From Candidatus Andersenbacteria bacterium RIFCSPHIGHO2_02_FULL_45_11 (GTDB taxonomy: Bacteria; Patescibacteriota; Andersenbacteria; UBA10190): DNA of 30,532 bases. Positions 8,103 through 15,973 of this stretch are shown piece by piece. Every line of letters starts with the position of its first letter. Within the stretch, counting starts at the first letter, position 1. A program made the translations under genes and the position numbers. Under the pieces are notes generated by a model, which saw only the letters and a list, made by a program, of their open reading frames with translations, ran no database searches and was not told where the DNA came from. The stretch covers positions 16,915 through 47,446 of the forward strand of contig MHHP01000014.1 of NCBI GenBank assembly GCA_001817055.1, written 5' to 3'.

Positions 8103-9216
8103 TACGGTAATAATCACTGGGGCTTACTGTAAATGTTTGTGCGTCGCTATACTTTTTTAAGAACTCTTTAAATGATATCTCCTCTTTTTTCCATTTGCAC
8201 TCATACGCCGTAATAGCATCCCCGTTCTTTTCAATAACATCAATCTCCATACCTGTACGTGTTCTCCAGAAGAGAATCTCCGGCGGAAACGTCTCAAGGG
8301 CACCGATCTTTAATCGTTCGCTAATAAAAAAGTTTTCCCAGATTCCGCCCTTATCTTTCCTCTTCTCAAGAGGCTCATTACCGCCTGCCAATACATTGCG
8401 TACGCCTATATCTAAAAATACCACCTTGAATGCCTTTTTTATCTCGGTTCTTGGGTTGCTGGAAAATGAGTGGATGATTTTAATAATGTAAGCCTGCTCC
8501 AGTAGCCGTAAATACCTTTGAACTACCGATCTGCTTACCCCAAGCGTTGATGCCAATTCTGCAATTGAGACCATTTGCCCTATTTGGTATGCAAGTAGTT
8601 TAGTTAAGTCTTCAAATACCTTTGGATTCCGAATTGCTTCAAACATGAACACATCCTTATACAAGTAGTTAGTCGCGATATTCTTGATGGCAACCTCTTT
8701 TAATTCTTTGGTTTGCGCCGCTACTATCGCCGGATACGTACCGTATTGCATAAAATCGTACATATCTTCTTTGGTAACTTCTTGTACAGAACGTATTTCA
8801 TTGAGCGATAACGGCAATAAGAGAAATTCTATCGCCCTACCTGTCATCGGCTCTACAATTTTGTTTGCCAGATCGAACGATGATGAACCGGTAGCAATAA
8901 TCTGCACCTCCGGATACGTGTCGTGGTATGCCTTTAAAATACTTCCTATATCTTGAATAGTCTGCGCTTCGTCAAAAACGACAACTTTTTTACCGGCTGT
9001 AAGGGGGAGTAAAAGGTCTGGTTGCCCCAGAGCAAAATGCCTTCGTACTTCTTCCAGTTGGCAATCATAAAATGCTCCGTTTTCACCAAAGTCGTGTATG
9101 AGCTTTTTAGAGAGCGTCGTTTTCCCCGATTGTCTGGGGCCCAGAATGACAACCATTGAGCCTTGAAACAATAATCTCCTGATTTTCTCCTCAATATCTC
9201 TTCTAAATATAGCCAT
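8095..9216 (-). CDS. AAA+ ATPase with DUF4143 C-terminal domain
   Basis: A 373-residue protein typical of the AAA_14/DUF4143 family. Walker A GPRQSGKT is at 26-33, Walker B KVVVFDEAQ near 75-83, sensor IIATGSSSFDL near 106-116, and a winged-helix stretch (SIAELASTLGVSRSVVQRYL) around 218-237. The C-terminus has the nuclease-like fold pattern GGIWENFFISE ... EIDVIEKNG ... YECKW. These proteins are widespread in small genomes and often sit in variable loci; their role is not settled. It interrupts the T4SS operon between prgI and the TraC-like gene, has its own promoter and ends inside the next promoter. It is unlikely to be a structural T4SS part. Family call strong, function unknown. Confidence 0.85.
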   Translation of the reverse strand: MAIFRRDIEEKIRRLLFQGSMVVILGPRQSGKTTLSKKLIHDFGENGAFYDCQLEEVRRHFALGQPDLLLPLTAGKKVVVFDEAQTIQDIGSILKAYHDTYPEVQIIATGSSSFDLANKIVEPMTGRAIEFLLLPLSLNEIRSVQEVTKEDMYDFMQYGTYPAIVAAQTKELKEVAIKNIATNYLYKDVFMFEAIRNPKVFEDLTKLLAYQIGQMVSIAELASTLGVSRSVVQRYLRLLEQAYIIKIIHSFSSNPRTEIKKAFKVVFLDIGVRNVLAGGNEPLEKRKDKGGIWENFFISERLKIGALETFPPEILFWRTRTGMEIDVIEKNGDAITAYECKWKKEEISFKEFLKKYSDAQTFTVSPSDYYRMV

Positions 9217-9225
9217 AATATAGCA

Positions 9226-9234
9226 ATTATAGCA
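9226..9234 (-). promoter_or_regulatory. Extended -10 promoter of the AAA+/DUF4143 gene
   Basis: TGCTATAAT on the minus strand, 9 bases before the ATG at 9216. It lies beside the palindromic half-sites at 9239-9264. Confidence 0.6.
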
Positions 9235-9238
9235 GAAT

Positions 9239-9264
9239 GCTCTTTAAAGAGCAAATTGCTCTTT
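9239..9264. promoter_or_regulatory. Operator-like array of GCTCTTT/AAAGAGC half-sites
   Basis: Bases 9239-9252 are a perfect 14-bp palindrome, GCTCTTTAAAGAGC. With 9258-9264 (GCTCTTT) they give a second hairpin with 8-bp arms and a 3-base loop. The array covers the -35 area of the ATPase promoter and touches the prgI stop codon. A repressor site is more likely than a terminator because no T-run follows. Confidence 0.45.
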
Positions 9265-9698
9265 TATACCACGAGCGGGTCGTCCGCATCTTGTTTGCTT
9301 ACGTTCCCGGTTGTCTCAAGCGATTGTGCAATACTTGAAAGCGATGCAGATTCCCTGTCTGCAGCAGCACTGGCACGGGCAGCGTCCCATTCGTCATCTA
9401 TAATTTTGAGTGGTGAGTTTTTTAATCTGCGCCAAATGTAGAGCTGGCCTTTAGATGCGTACGAGATTGCGGAGAATGTTACCTGGCTAAACGTTCTGCC
9501 GTATATTTTAAGATGCGCAAACACAGCAGCAATACCCAATATCGGCAATGCAATAGTGATAAACAGAGACAAGTCAGAATAAATATATACAGGCACAAGC
9601 AGCATGGCTGCTACTACATACGTCAAAAACTGCCTGAGCGTAAACGGCCCAATGATTTTGTCTTCAATGTCTACGAATTGTGGTACCTGAAATCGCAT
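9264..9698 (-). CDS. prgI: PrgI family T4SS membrane protein (VirB3-like)
   Basis: A 144-residue protein. It opens with MRFQVPQFVDIEDKIIGPF, the signature start of the PrgI family, followed by LTLRQF-like FTLRQFLTYVV and two adjacent helices (about 25-65), then GRTFSQVTFSAISYASKGQLYIWRR. The last 45 residues are polar and poorly conserved. PrgI/VirB3 proteins are small inner-membrane partners of the VirB4 ATPase. It lies 5 bp after the previous gene; the downstream partner genes are now separated from it by the inserted ATPase gene. The hairpin at its 3' end may lower read-through, but this is not shown. Confidence 0.85.
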   Translation of the reverse strand: MRFQVPQFVDIEDKIIGPFTLRQFLTYVVAAMLLVPVYIYSDLSLFITIALPILGIAAVFAHLKIYGRTFSQVTFSAISYASKGQLYIWRRLKNSPLKIIDDEWDAARASAAADRESASLSSIAQSLETTGNVSKQDADDPLVV

Positions 9699-9703
9699 GG
9701 CGG

Positions 9704-10330
9704 CTAGGTAAAGCGAATGGGCTTAGGGGGCAAGGGGAATCGCGGCTTTGGCGTCGTTCCCCTCTCCTGTTCTGGGAGAGGGTTAGGGTGAGGGGCTGGA
9801 AGTGTCGGTTTTTGTAGCGACGGCCTCACCGGAAAATCTTTCTGCACTGGCCTTGGCGGCAACTGGGGCTGCGCCCTCCGTGCGGGCAACTCTTTTAAGT
9901 TTAGAACGTTCTGTAAAGACTTTCTGGCTACTACATCCCGTGGTCGCGAAGCAACTTTACGGGACAAAAACTCATCCAATTCCTTCTTCACCGGCCCAAA
10001 TACGTCTTTTTCAATCTCCGCCGCCATCTTTTGCGCCTTATCATTCGGTAATTTGAGCTCAGTCGATAAAATCGCAGGTAGTTGTGCGAGCGTTTTTTCG
10101 CCAGTCAATATACAGATAATTGAAATAGAAAGTGTCTCTGTATAATTCAGTGGAATGTCGTGGGCTTTCAAGAACCCTCTGATATAAGATGCTGTTTCGG
10201 CGGTAAAAAGTATCGAACGTATTTTTTCCGGCATTGTAAAAATAAGTGCTAGATATCGCAATCGATCGGATTCTTGAAGATTTACCAGGCTTTCAATAAA
10301 CGTATTTGAGAATTTAGTATCTTGAGTCAT
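9704..10330 (-). CDS. Hypothetical T4SS-operon protein with proline-rich tail
   Basis: A 208-residue protein, no family recognised. Residues 1-120 are predicted helical (TFIESLVNLQESDRLRYLA, LTGEKTLAQLPAIL, KAQKMAAEIEKDVFG). Residues 140-208 are rich in proline and basic residues. Residues 179-191 (PHPNPLPEQERG) are encoded by a copy of the dispersed CCCTCTCCC element, so part of the tail is repeat-derived. No signal peptide or membrane helix is visible; it is probably cytoplasmic. It is 3 bp from the VirB6-like gene and 5 bp from prgI, firmly within the operon. Its job is unknown. Confidence 0.65.
   Translation of the reverse strand: MTQDTKFSNTFIESLVNLQESDRLRYLALIFTMPEKIRSILFTAETASYIRGFLKAHDIPLNYTETLSISIICILTGEKTLAQLPAILSTELKLPNDKAQKMAAEIEKDVFGPVKKELDEFLSRKVASRPRDVVARKSLQNVLNLKELPARRAQPQLPPRPVQKDFPVRPSLQKPTLPAPHPNPLPEQERGTTPKPRFPLPPKPIRFT
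9759..9795 (+). repeat. CCCTCTCCC...GGGAGAGGG family, copy d
   Basis: CCCCTCTCCTGTTCTGGGAG followed by AGGGTTAGGGTGAGGGG; antisense to, and translated within, the proline-rich tail of the 9704-10330 gene. Confidence 0.85.
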
Positions 10331-10333
10331 GGG

Positions 10334-12310
10334 TTATAGTTCCTTATCCTTAACTGTTCTTACGATACGGTTAACAATATCAGCCTTATCATTTGCCTGT
10401 AGATTCTGATTGTTATTTACCCTCGTAATAAGTTCAGATCGTCCATTTGAACCAAGATCGCGTAGATAGTCTTCATTCTGGGCAAGCCCCGTAAGGTCAC
10501 TCTTGTTGGTCGTATGTTCTATGATGATCTTTATATTTGCATCTCCCAATGCTTTTGGCACGTGCCCTTGGCTCAGGCTTGCACCATTAATATACTGTTG
10601 TAGCGCTTGGGGAACATTTATTAATGCTCCTCCTTGAGCTTGTGCATTAGGTACTCCATGCTGTAGAGGCTGTCCTCCAAGGGCATCTATAATTGCTTTC
10701 TCTTCAGCTTGTTTCTTAGGATCGCCAAGCCCGAATCTCTTGCCAATAGCTTTCGCAGCCGATAGGCCTGGAGAGGTTTCTCCTTTCTTTAATTTGCCCT
10801 TATCGTCACGCTCTGGTCCTGCAACAAATTTTGCAAATCCTCCAAGCTTGCCACCACGCGCGCTAGCTGCAAAGTCTTTTGTAAATTTGTCACTAAAGTC
10901 ACGACCAGCATTCGCTACACCACGTGCTCCTGCACGTCCAGCTCCCAAGGCTCCAGCAGCACCAGCTCCGGCGAGTAGCCCAAGGCCTCCAGTAGCAGCA
11001 CCGGCCAGTACCATGGCTGTTTTGGGGTTATTTCTTACAAACGAGCCGGTTCGTTTTGCACTGTTCATTGCGATTTCACCAATGTCTCCCGCTATCTTTT
11101 TACTGAGCTTGTTACCGATAAAAAATAGCGCCATAACGATAATAAAGCGTACAAATTCCTTAAATGCGTCAGAATCCATCCAGGTACCGCCTTCTCGGGC
11201 ATCTATTGCAATGTCGATATTTTGGACTTGGAGGATAATTACTAAAAAGAACAAGACGGCAGGACCATAAAACACCCACTTAAGAAAATATCCCCACCAT
11301 ATAGTGGAAGCCTTTGCCGTCTTTGGTAAAATAAACGCAAGGTATGGGACCGGAGAAAAGATGAGTAGGATAAGAAGTACGACATATCGTGCCAGTAGGT
11401 TTAATGCAATTGTTCCAAAGGCTATTACTAATACAATTCGGAAGACAGATCCCTGTAAGAGCCTGAGAATTGACGCCAAGTATCCACTGCTTGATCCTTG
11501 GTATTTGTAGCTCGCTACACCCAGCTCAGCAATATGGCTGCTTTTGAGGAGGTCGTCTTTGAATTGCTCAATATTATCAATCTGACCGCCTGATAGCACT
11601 CTCAGCTCAACGGCCATGAGGAGGCGTGATGTATCAATTAAAAGACCCCCAATAACCAGGCTGAAATTTACCAACAACGCCCCTATGAGTAACTTAGGCA
11701 ATAGGCGCTGTACGGACGTGCCCACAGCTTCAATGCGCAAGGTTGTAGCTAGGGCGATGTACAGGAGGACAAAAATAAAACCTAGATTGGTAATACCTTG
11801 AATAAAGGGCCAGCCGATCTTAACGATTTGATCATTAATAAAGGTTCCCTGTTTTAACATGGTCAGAATCAAGTATGCGAAGAAGGCAAGTAAAAACTCC
11901 GCAATACTATTAATAACCCAAGTGAGCCAGTTTACGACCCCTATGCCAAGACGTTCTATCCCTGTGAATTCTTTGACTCGACTCAATATTTCGGACGCTA
12001 CTTTGTCTGGGCAGGAATAATATCGAAAAAATATTGACGAGCCGCTATCGAACTCACCTTGGCTTTCCGATTGATAGCTTTCTCTGATGATCGGTAAATG
12101 GGCAACATTGTTATCTACAGTAATGGTGTCTTTATTTTCTTGTACTTGAATTTCTTTGCAAGCATCCTTTTCCGTTTTTTTGAAGACCCCCTGATCTACA
12201 CTCAATAAGGCATCTTTTTGAATTTCTGCAGCAAAAACGAAAGAAGGAAGAAGCATGGATATGAATGCAACTCCGAGGGTGATTTGCTTTGTAGCAAGTG
12301 TGTTGGACAT
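10334..12310 (-). CDS. VirB6/TrbL-like polytopic T4SS protein
   Basis: A 658-residue protein. The signal peptide (residues 1-28, ending SFVFAA) is followed by an exported domain with two cysteines. Residues about 125-400 carry six or more hydrophobic helices (NSIAEFLLAFFAYLILTML, LGFIFVLLYIALATTL, LLPKLLIGALLVNFSLVIGG, YVVLLILLIFSPVPYLAFIL, GPAVLFFLVIILQ, FVRFIIVMALFFIG). This arrangement, then a glycine/alanine-rich cytoplasmic region and a long polar tail, matches VirB6/TrbL-type inner-membrane channel proteins as found in CPR operons. It follows the 12313-14007 gene by 2 bp and precedes the next by 3 bp. The family is known for low sequence conservation, so the call rests on topology and neighbours. 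Confidence 0.7.
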   Translation of the reverse strand: MSNTLATKQITLGVAFISMLLPSFVFAAEIQKDALLSVDQGVFKKTEKDACKEIQVQENKDTITVDNNVAHLPIIRESYQSESQGEFDSGSSIFFRYYSCPDKVASEILSRVKEFTGIERLGIGVVNWLTWVINSIAEFLLAFFAYLILTMLKQGTFINDQIVKIGWPFIQGITNLGFIFVLLYIALATTLRIEAVGTSVQRLLPKLLIGALLVNFSLVIGGLLIDTSRLLMAVELRVLSGGQIDNIEQFKDDLLKSSHIAELGVASYKYQGSSSGYLASILRLLQGSVFRIVLVIAFGTIALNLLARYVVLLILLIFSPVPYLAFILPKTAKASTIWWGYFLKWVFYGPAVLFFLVIILQVQNIDIAIDAREGGTWMDSDAFKEFVRFIIVMALFFIGNKLSKKIAGDIGEIAMNSAKRTGSFVRNNPKTAMVLAGAATGGLGLLAGAGAAGALGAGRAGARGVANAGRDFSDKFTKDFAASARGGKLGGFAKFVAGPERDDKGKLKKGETSPGLSAAKAIGKRFGLGDPKKQAEEKAIIDALGGQPLQHGVPNAQAQGGALINVPQALQQYINGASLSQGHVPKALGDANIKIIIEHTTNKSDLTGLAQNEDYLRDLGSNGRSELITRVNNNQNLQANDKADIVNRIVRTVKDKEL

Positions 12311-12312
12311 AG

Positions 12313-14007
12313 TTAAGGTGTTGTTGGGGGTGCGCAGTACGAGTCATTTGGAAGCAAAAGACAGAAGATATCATTGTATGTTTGCTGAATAAGACCAGTA
12401 ACAGTAGCTGTAGCGTTGCTAATAATATTACCCGCTCCTGAGCCAACGCTTTCTCCTAACAACTGACTTAATTCAATGCAAAATCCACACTCTGCCTCTG
12501 GATTATTAATCTGCGTATCCCGATAATCTGCGTCTCCAGTAAGTGCCTGAAAACCTTCCTGCGGACCAGTCTCTCTAAAGGGTGGTATGAGACCAGTGGT
12601 TGGGTTATTTGGCAGAATTTCGGGATCGGGATTTGGATTTCGGAAATATTGCTGGAACAGATCGTAGTATGTTGAAGCTATACCAGCAACCTTGCCATCT
12701 TTTGGTTGTTCTATGATCGAATTCGAAGTTGAAATGCCTTCTACTTGACCTCTCGATAAAGCTGGCTGGGTACCTGGAACTATAATTTCGTTTGGATCCG
12801 CGATTTTTTGATTGACAGTCGTATTCTGTAGGACATTTGCCAATGTTGCTATTAATTCCTCTTTGGCAGTTGAGGGTGCTTTAACTATTTCGCGCACCGC
12901 GCCACTTGTATCTTTTGCTACGCTTGTTGTAGCCAAGGAGGGTGTATGCTCTCGATTTTGACGAGCGGCTTCCCCCAACACCAAGGCACGTTCAGCACTG
13001 CTAATCACTGCGGGTAGCAGTGCTCCGATATTGCTGGCTATTTTTAAATACTCTGTCCCGCTGACGTCTTCATTGATTTTCGTGTTTCCATCTTCCTGCA
13101 GCTCCACTTTTTCTAGCGCATCAGAGGGGAAGCTATTATTAAAGTACGCAGCAGTTACACTAGAGGTGAGGTTATTTACGATCTCCAGCTTCTCCGGCTC
13201 ATCATTATTTGCTTCTCGAATCGTTCTGAGTCCCGCAACTTCTGGGCGCGCGGTTTTGAGTTGGGGTGAAACAGGCTTGTTTTGCGGTGCTGCTGCGCCC
13301 GAAGAGCTATTTTGAGGCTGTGTTGCACCGTCCGCTGGTTTTGCGGTTATGTTATCACGAAGCTCGTCTTCCTTTGAGGCGCCTGTACTCAGCCCTCCAA
13401 CAACAGATAGTGACTCCGGATTGTATGTTGCAATGTCATTTACGAATGCTGTTCCTTGTTGCTGGGCCGCTCCTGGCCTGTTGCTACAACCTAGCCTACC
13501 GAGGCCTGCTGTACATAAATCTCGAACCAACTCGCTTACCGAACGACGAGTCTTAGTCTCAAGGGCAAATTGGTTTACGAGATATGCAGTCCATAAATCG
13601 TTGCCTTCAAGAGTTATGTTGCGCGATAAAATCGCCGGGAGATCGGTTTTAGTGCTTGTGATAAGTGGGTTGTTTTCGGTATTAAACCTATCCACTTGGG
13701 GCGCGCTAGGATTTGGAACAGGGGAAACTGCTGGTAATATATTTTCCGCTTGTTCTCGCTTCGCCACAAGATCGCTTCGATTATACGGTTGACCAGGGAT
13801 TCCAGGCTCCACAAAGTCTGCCTGATTTAAGGCTGCGAGCGTATTAAAGAATACTTGTTCCTGCGCCCTGTCCGTATAGAAAACGGCGTGCGGATCTGCG
13901 TGTGCAGTGGGTGAAAATAGTGAAAAAAACGCAGTTACAACAATAAAAACAGATGCACGAAATGCGTAACGAAAAGAATACAAAGCATGTGCAGGCATAC
14001 GACTCAT
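12313..14007 (-). CDS. Exported hypothetical T4SS-operon protein
   Basis: A 564-residue protein with an N-terminal signal segment (SVFIVVTAFFSLFSPTAHA) and no further membrane helix. The mature part is polar, rich in N, Q, P and S, with long linkers (residues 200-260) and two cysteine groups: LCTAGLGRLGCSN near 165-178 and, near the C-terminus, AECGFCIEL and IFCLLLPNDSYCAPP. Disulfide-bonded domains are plausible outside the membrane. Its position directly before the VirB6-like gene, and its length, suggest an envelope or pilus-associated component, but I recognise no family. Its own extended -10 (TGCTATAAT, 14019-14027) lies 11 bases from the ATG. Confidence 0.65.
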   Translation of the reverse strand: MSRMPAHALYSFRYAFRASVFIVVTAFFSLFSPTAHADPHAVFYTDRAQEQVFFNTLAALNQADFVEPGIPGQPYNRSDLVAKREQAENILPAVSPVPNPSAPQVDRFNTENNPLITSTKTDLPAILSRNITLEGNDLWTAYLVNQFALETKTRRSVSELVRDLCTAGLGRLGCSNRPGAAQQQGTAFVNDIATYNPESLSVVGGLSTGASKEDELRDNITAKPADGATQPQNSSSGAAAPQNKPVSPQLKTARPEVAGLRTIREANNDEPEKLEIVNNLTSSVTAAYFNNSFPSDALEKVELQEDGNTKINEDVSGTEYLKIASNIGALLPAVISSAERALVLGEAARQNREHTPSLATTSVAKDTSGAVREIVKAPSTAKEELIATLANVLQNTTVNQKIADPNEIIVPGTQPALSRGQVEGISTSNSIIEQPKDGKVAGIASTYYDLFQQYFRNPNPDPEILPNNPTTGLIPPFRETGPQEGFQALTGDADYRDTQINNPEAECGFCIELSQLLGESVGSGAGNIISNATATVTGLIQQTYNDIFCLLLPNDSYCAPPTTP

Positions 14008-14018
14008 AACTGCAACGA

Positions 14019-14027
14019 ATTATAGCA
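14019..14027 (-). promoter_or_regulatory. Extended -10 promoter before 14007 gene
   Basis: TGCTATAAT on the minus strand, with 11 bases between it and the ATG, giving a leader of only a few bases. Confidence 0.55.
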
Positions 14028-14063
14028 CGAATTTGCTATAGTTTGCTGTGCATTTAACATCTT

Positions 14064-14090
14064 TGGATCCCCGATGGTGCTCGGGGATGA
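14064..14090 (-). repeat. Palindromic element related to 547-580
   Basis: Reads GTCATCCCCGAGCACCATCG followed by GGGATCC on the minus strand: the same GTCAT-CCCCGA...TCGGGG-ATCC plan as the elements in the glycosyltransferase frame, with a different loop. It lies between two operon genes. Confidence 0.8.
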
Positions 14091-14100
14091 CACTGTGGTG

Positions 14101-14889
14101 TCACTCCAGCTTGTATTTGGTTTCGAGTGCTTGTATTTGCGAAGCAATATCTGCGAAAACTAAATTAAGATCAGTGATATTGCGCTGGCCAATAAGCCCG
14201 GCCACAACGTCGGTTCGCATGTCTTGCAGGAGCTTCACATTCGTAATTAAGGATTGAGTTGCTTGAAGTAATTTTGTATGCAATGCGATTGCTTCTTTGG
14301 GAGACAATACGGAACTAAATAGAGAGAAGTTCTGTTCTAATGAAGTACGAATAGGGGCAAGAGCTTCCAGGTCTTCTCCGCTTTGTTGTTTGCCTAGTGC
14401 TGCGATAATCGCAGTTCCGGTTACTGGTGCAATTGCCTTATTGTGCGATGCGGATATGGAGTCTAAATAAGTTTGAATCGCCTTTTTGCCGCTGGCAGTA
14501 GTTGTTTTTATTGTTCCCGCAGGAAGTGTTGCTAATAATACTCCCCTATTTGCGTCAACAAATCCCTGAACATTCTTTTGATCAAGTACTTCATCTTTTG
14601 GAATATCTGCCGGCAATGATTCGATGTATTTTTTCGTGTATCCAATAAGAGATTGCTGCACGGCGCCAGTGAGGATCGACAGTTCTTGCTCGAGCTCAGG
14701 GGTAAGAGGCGCTTCCGGTGTTACTGTCGGAGCAATGGAAGCTATTGGTACTACAGAATTATTTTGAACTTGGGATTGCCTATATTTCATTATGCCGAAT
14801 TCGGCACCCTTAAATATGCCAAACGCCCCTAGCAGCAAAGTAATAGTTATGGCCGCGATGCGCAGTCCAATAGAATTCGTATCAGTCAT
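14101..14889 (-). CDS. Hypothetical membrane-anchored protein
   Basis: A 262-residue protein with one N-terminal helix (LRIAAITITLLLGAFGIFKG) and an extracytoplasmic, mainly helical domain of about 220 residues. No cysteines or catalytic motif stand out. It overlaps the upstream TSP3-repeat gene by 4 bp (ATGA), so the two are translated together, and both have the same plan: an N-terminal anchor followed by a helical domain with KEAIALHTKLLQAT here and EEALRYHTLLLGYSE in its neighbour. The two may be distant paralogues forming a surface complex. Function unknown. Confidence 0.65.
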   Translation of the reverse strand: MTDTNSIGLRIAAITITLLLGAFGIFKGAEFGIMKYRQSQVQNNSVVPIASIAPTVTPEAPLTPELEQELSILTGAVQQSLIGYTKKYIESLPADIPKDEVLDQKNVQGFVDANRGVLLATLPAGTIKTTTASGKKAIQTYLDSISASHNKAIAPVTGTAIIAALGKQQSGEDLEALAPIRTSLEQNFSLFSSVLSPKEAIALHTKLLQATQSLITNVKLLQDMRTDVVAGLIGQRNITDLNLVFADIASQIQALETKYKLE

Positions 14890-15845
14890 GGTCCTTGATA
14901 GTTTAGTAGTTGTCTACGTTCTTGCGCAATGAGTGGGAAGTATTGATGGTCAATTGTATTGAGCTGTCTTAGTGCTACAAGTGCCTTTACTTGGTCGTTA
15001 TCATAGTTGGCAACTTGTCGTAACGTCCCAGCAAGAAGTTCACTATACCCTAGTAGCAACGTATGATATCGCAAGGCTTCTTCTGGTACGACGGCATTTT
15101 GAAGATTTTGTTTCATTGACTCAACGCGTACCGCTAGATCCGCAAAACCTCCGGCTTCACCGTCGTTCAAGAGATCATTAATAGCGAAGGCCATGCTTTC
15201 CTGATCCCAAAATTGGCCTATCTCGCCAGTAAAAAGAACATAGTCTGCAACTTTTGTTAGTGTAGTTGCCTCTGTTTTTATAGCTGATACGTTGGCTCGT
15301 GGTAGTGTTGTGATAATTGGCTGTTGCTGTACGAATTGTGACAAGGTGGTAGGTGATTTTTCGTTATTTGCCACTGTTCTCCCGTATTCTTGTGTGAGAT
15401 TCACTTTCCCACCTGTTAAGTCCACATTATCTGCAAAGAACGATTCAAAAGAGGTCTGTGATGGTGCGGAACCTTCGAGCGGAGCAATATTTTGCCCGGG
15501 AACGAACCCTGCGGGCAGCTTATCGTTGGGGCTCGGAATAGTAGGATTGTGATTTGCGGCAACTTCTTCCCCATCTTTAAAGCCATCGTTATCTGTGTCT
15601 TGCGCATTAGGATTTGTGCCCCATATCTTTTCATCTGCATTCGTAAGCCCGTCTGCGTCAGAGTCCCCCGTAGGGTCTACTACTTGCTGCCCGCCCGTAT
15701 TTGCTCCAGGTAACGTACTTGTTTGCGGATTTTGAGATACGTCGATTCCCGTAGTACGAAAACGCGCAATAATAAGGGCAACGGTGCCCCCGAGGACGCC
15801 AAGAATAAGAAAGATAAGAATGCCGATTACAACGCGGCGTGACAT
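14886..15845 (-). CDS. Membrane-anchored protein with thrombospondin type 3-like Ca-binding repeats
   Basis: A 319-residue protein. It has a basic start (MSRR), one helix (residues 5-27), then a linker and an acidic repeat at 57-97: DSDADGLTNADE and DTDNDGFKDGEE, the D-x-D-x-D-G pattern of calcium-binding TSP3/EF-loop modules. The rest is helical and outside the membrane. It is the first gene of the T4SS-like operon and overlaps the next by 4 bp. The promoter TGCTATACT (15853-15861) is 7 bases from the ATG, so the mRNA should be leaderless. Its first 48 codons plus this promoter exist a second time at 17260-17421. Likely role: surface attachment or organisation of the apparatus (inference). 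Confidence 0.7.
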   Translation of the reverse strand: MSRRVVIGILIFLILGVLGGTVALIIARFRTTGIDVSQNPQTSTLPGANTGGQQVVDPTGDSDADGLTNADEKIWGTNPNAQDTDNDGFKDGEEVAANHNPTIPSPNDKLPAGFVPGQNIAPLEGSAPSQTSFESFFADNVDLTGGKVNLTQEYGRTVANNEKSPTTLSQFVQQQPIITTLPRANVSAIKTEATTLTKVADYVLFTGEIGQFWDQESMAFAINDLLNDGEAGGFADLAVRVESMKQNLQNAVVPEEALRYHTLLLGYSELLAGTLRQVANYDNDQVKALVALRQLNTIDHQYFPLIAQERRQLLNYQGP

Positions 15846-15864
15846 GCAATGTAGTATAGCACAT
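15703..15864. repeat. 162-bp direct repeat, left copy (intact gene 5' end and promoter)
   Basis: Matches 17260-17421 without gaps, about 92% identical by my count (13 differences). It covers the promoter, start and first ~48 codons of the TSP3 gene. The DUF3800 cassette lies between the copies. Confidence 0.9.
15853..15861 (-). promoter_or_regulatory. Extended -10 promoter of the T4SS operon, leaderless
   Basis: TGCTATACT on the minus strand with 7 bases to the ATG at 15845. The same arrangement is preserved in the duplicated copy at 17410-17418. Confidence 0.65.
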
Positions 15865-15876
15865 CATGAACATATC

Positions 15877-15904
15877 TTGACTTCCGATACTCAAGCGCTA
15901 TAAT
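15877..15904 (+). promoter_or_regulatory. Promoter of small structured RNA, copy 1
   Basis: TTGACT (15877-15882), 16-base spacer, TATAAT (15899-15904). Transcription would begin near 15911, directly before the RNA stem. Confidence 0.75.
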
Positions 15905-15910
15905 TGTACA

Positions 15911-15969
15911 CATAAGCAGCCGAATACTTCCCGTCTCGGGTTGGTGATCGAAAGATCTAGGCTGCTTTT
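15911..15969 (+). ncRNA. Small three-way-junction RNA, copy 1, next to DUF3800 gene
   Basis: The outer stem is AAGCAGCC (15914-15921) with GGCTGCTT (15960-15967). Inside are the hairpins CCCG-TCT-CGGG (15930-15940) and GATC-GAAA-GATC (15946-15957, a GNRA-type tetraloop). The closing stem is followed by T's, so the outer stem doubles as an intrinsic terminator. With the promoter just upstream this is a self-contained transcription unit of about 60 nt. It ends 5 bp before the 3' end of the convergent DUF3800 gene. A second copy at 16967-17025 keeps both hairpins with different bases. RNA motifs associated with DUF3800 genes have been described (DUF3800-I to -XI); whether this is one of them I cannot tell. 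Confidence 0.7.
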
Positions 15970-15973
15970 GATA

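Noticed and set aside
8537..8550. 14-bp match (ACCCCAAGCGTTGA) to the 47-bp palindromic element inside the DUF4143 ATPase gene
   Set aside because: It encodes part of a winged-helix motif (STLGVSRSV) that is normal for the family, lacks the inverted partner arm, and is best explained by chance.
14034..14042. Plus-strand TGCTATAGT promoter-like sequence
   Set aside because: No plus-strand gene or RNA follows; it would only produce antisense RNA to the 14101-14889 gene, and the match is short.
3965..15845. Complete conjugation system
   Set aside because: No relaxase, coupling protein or origin of transfer can be seen in the window; only assembly-type components are present.
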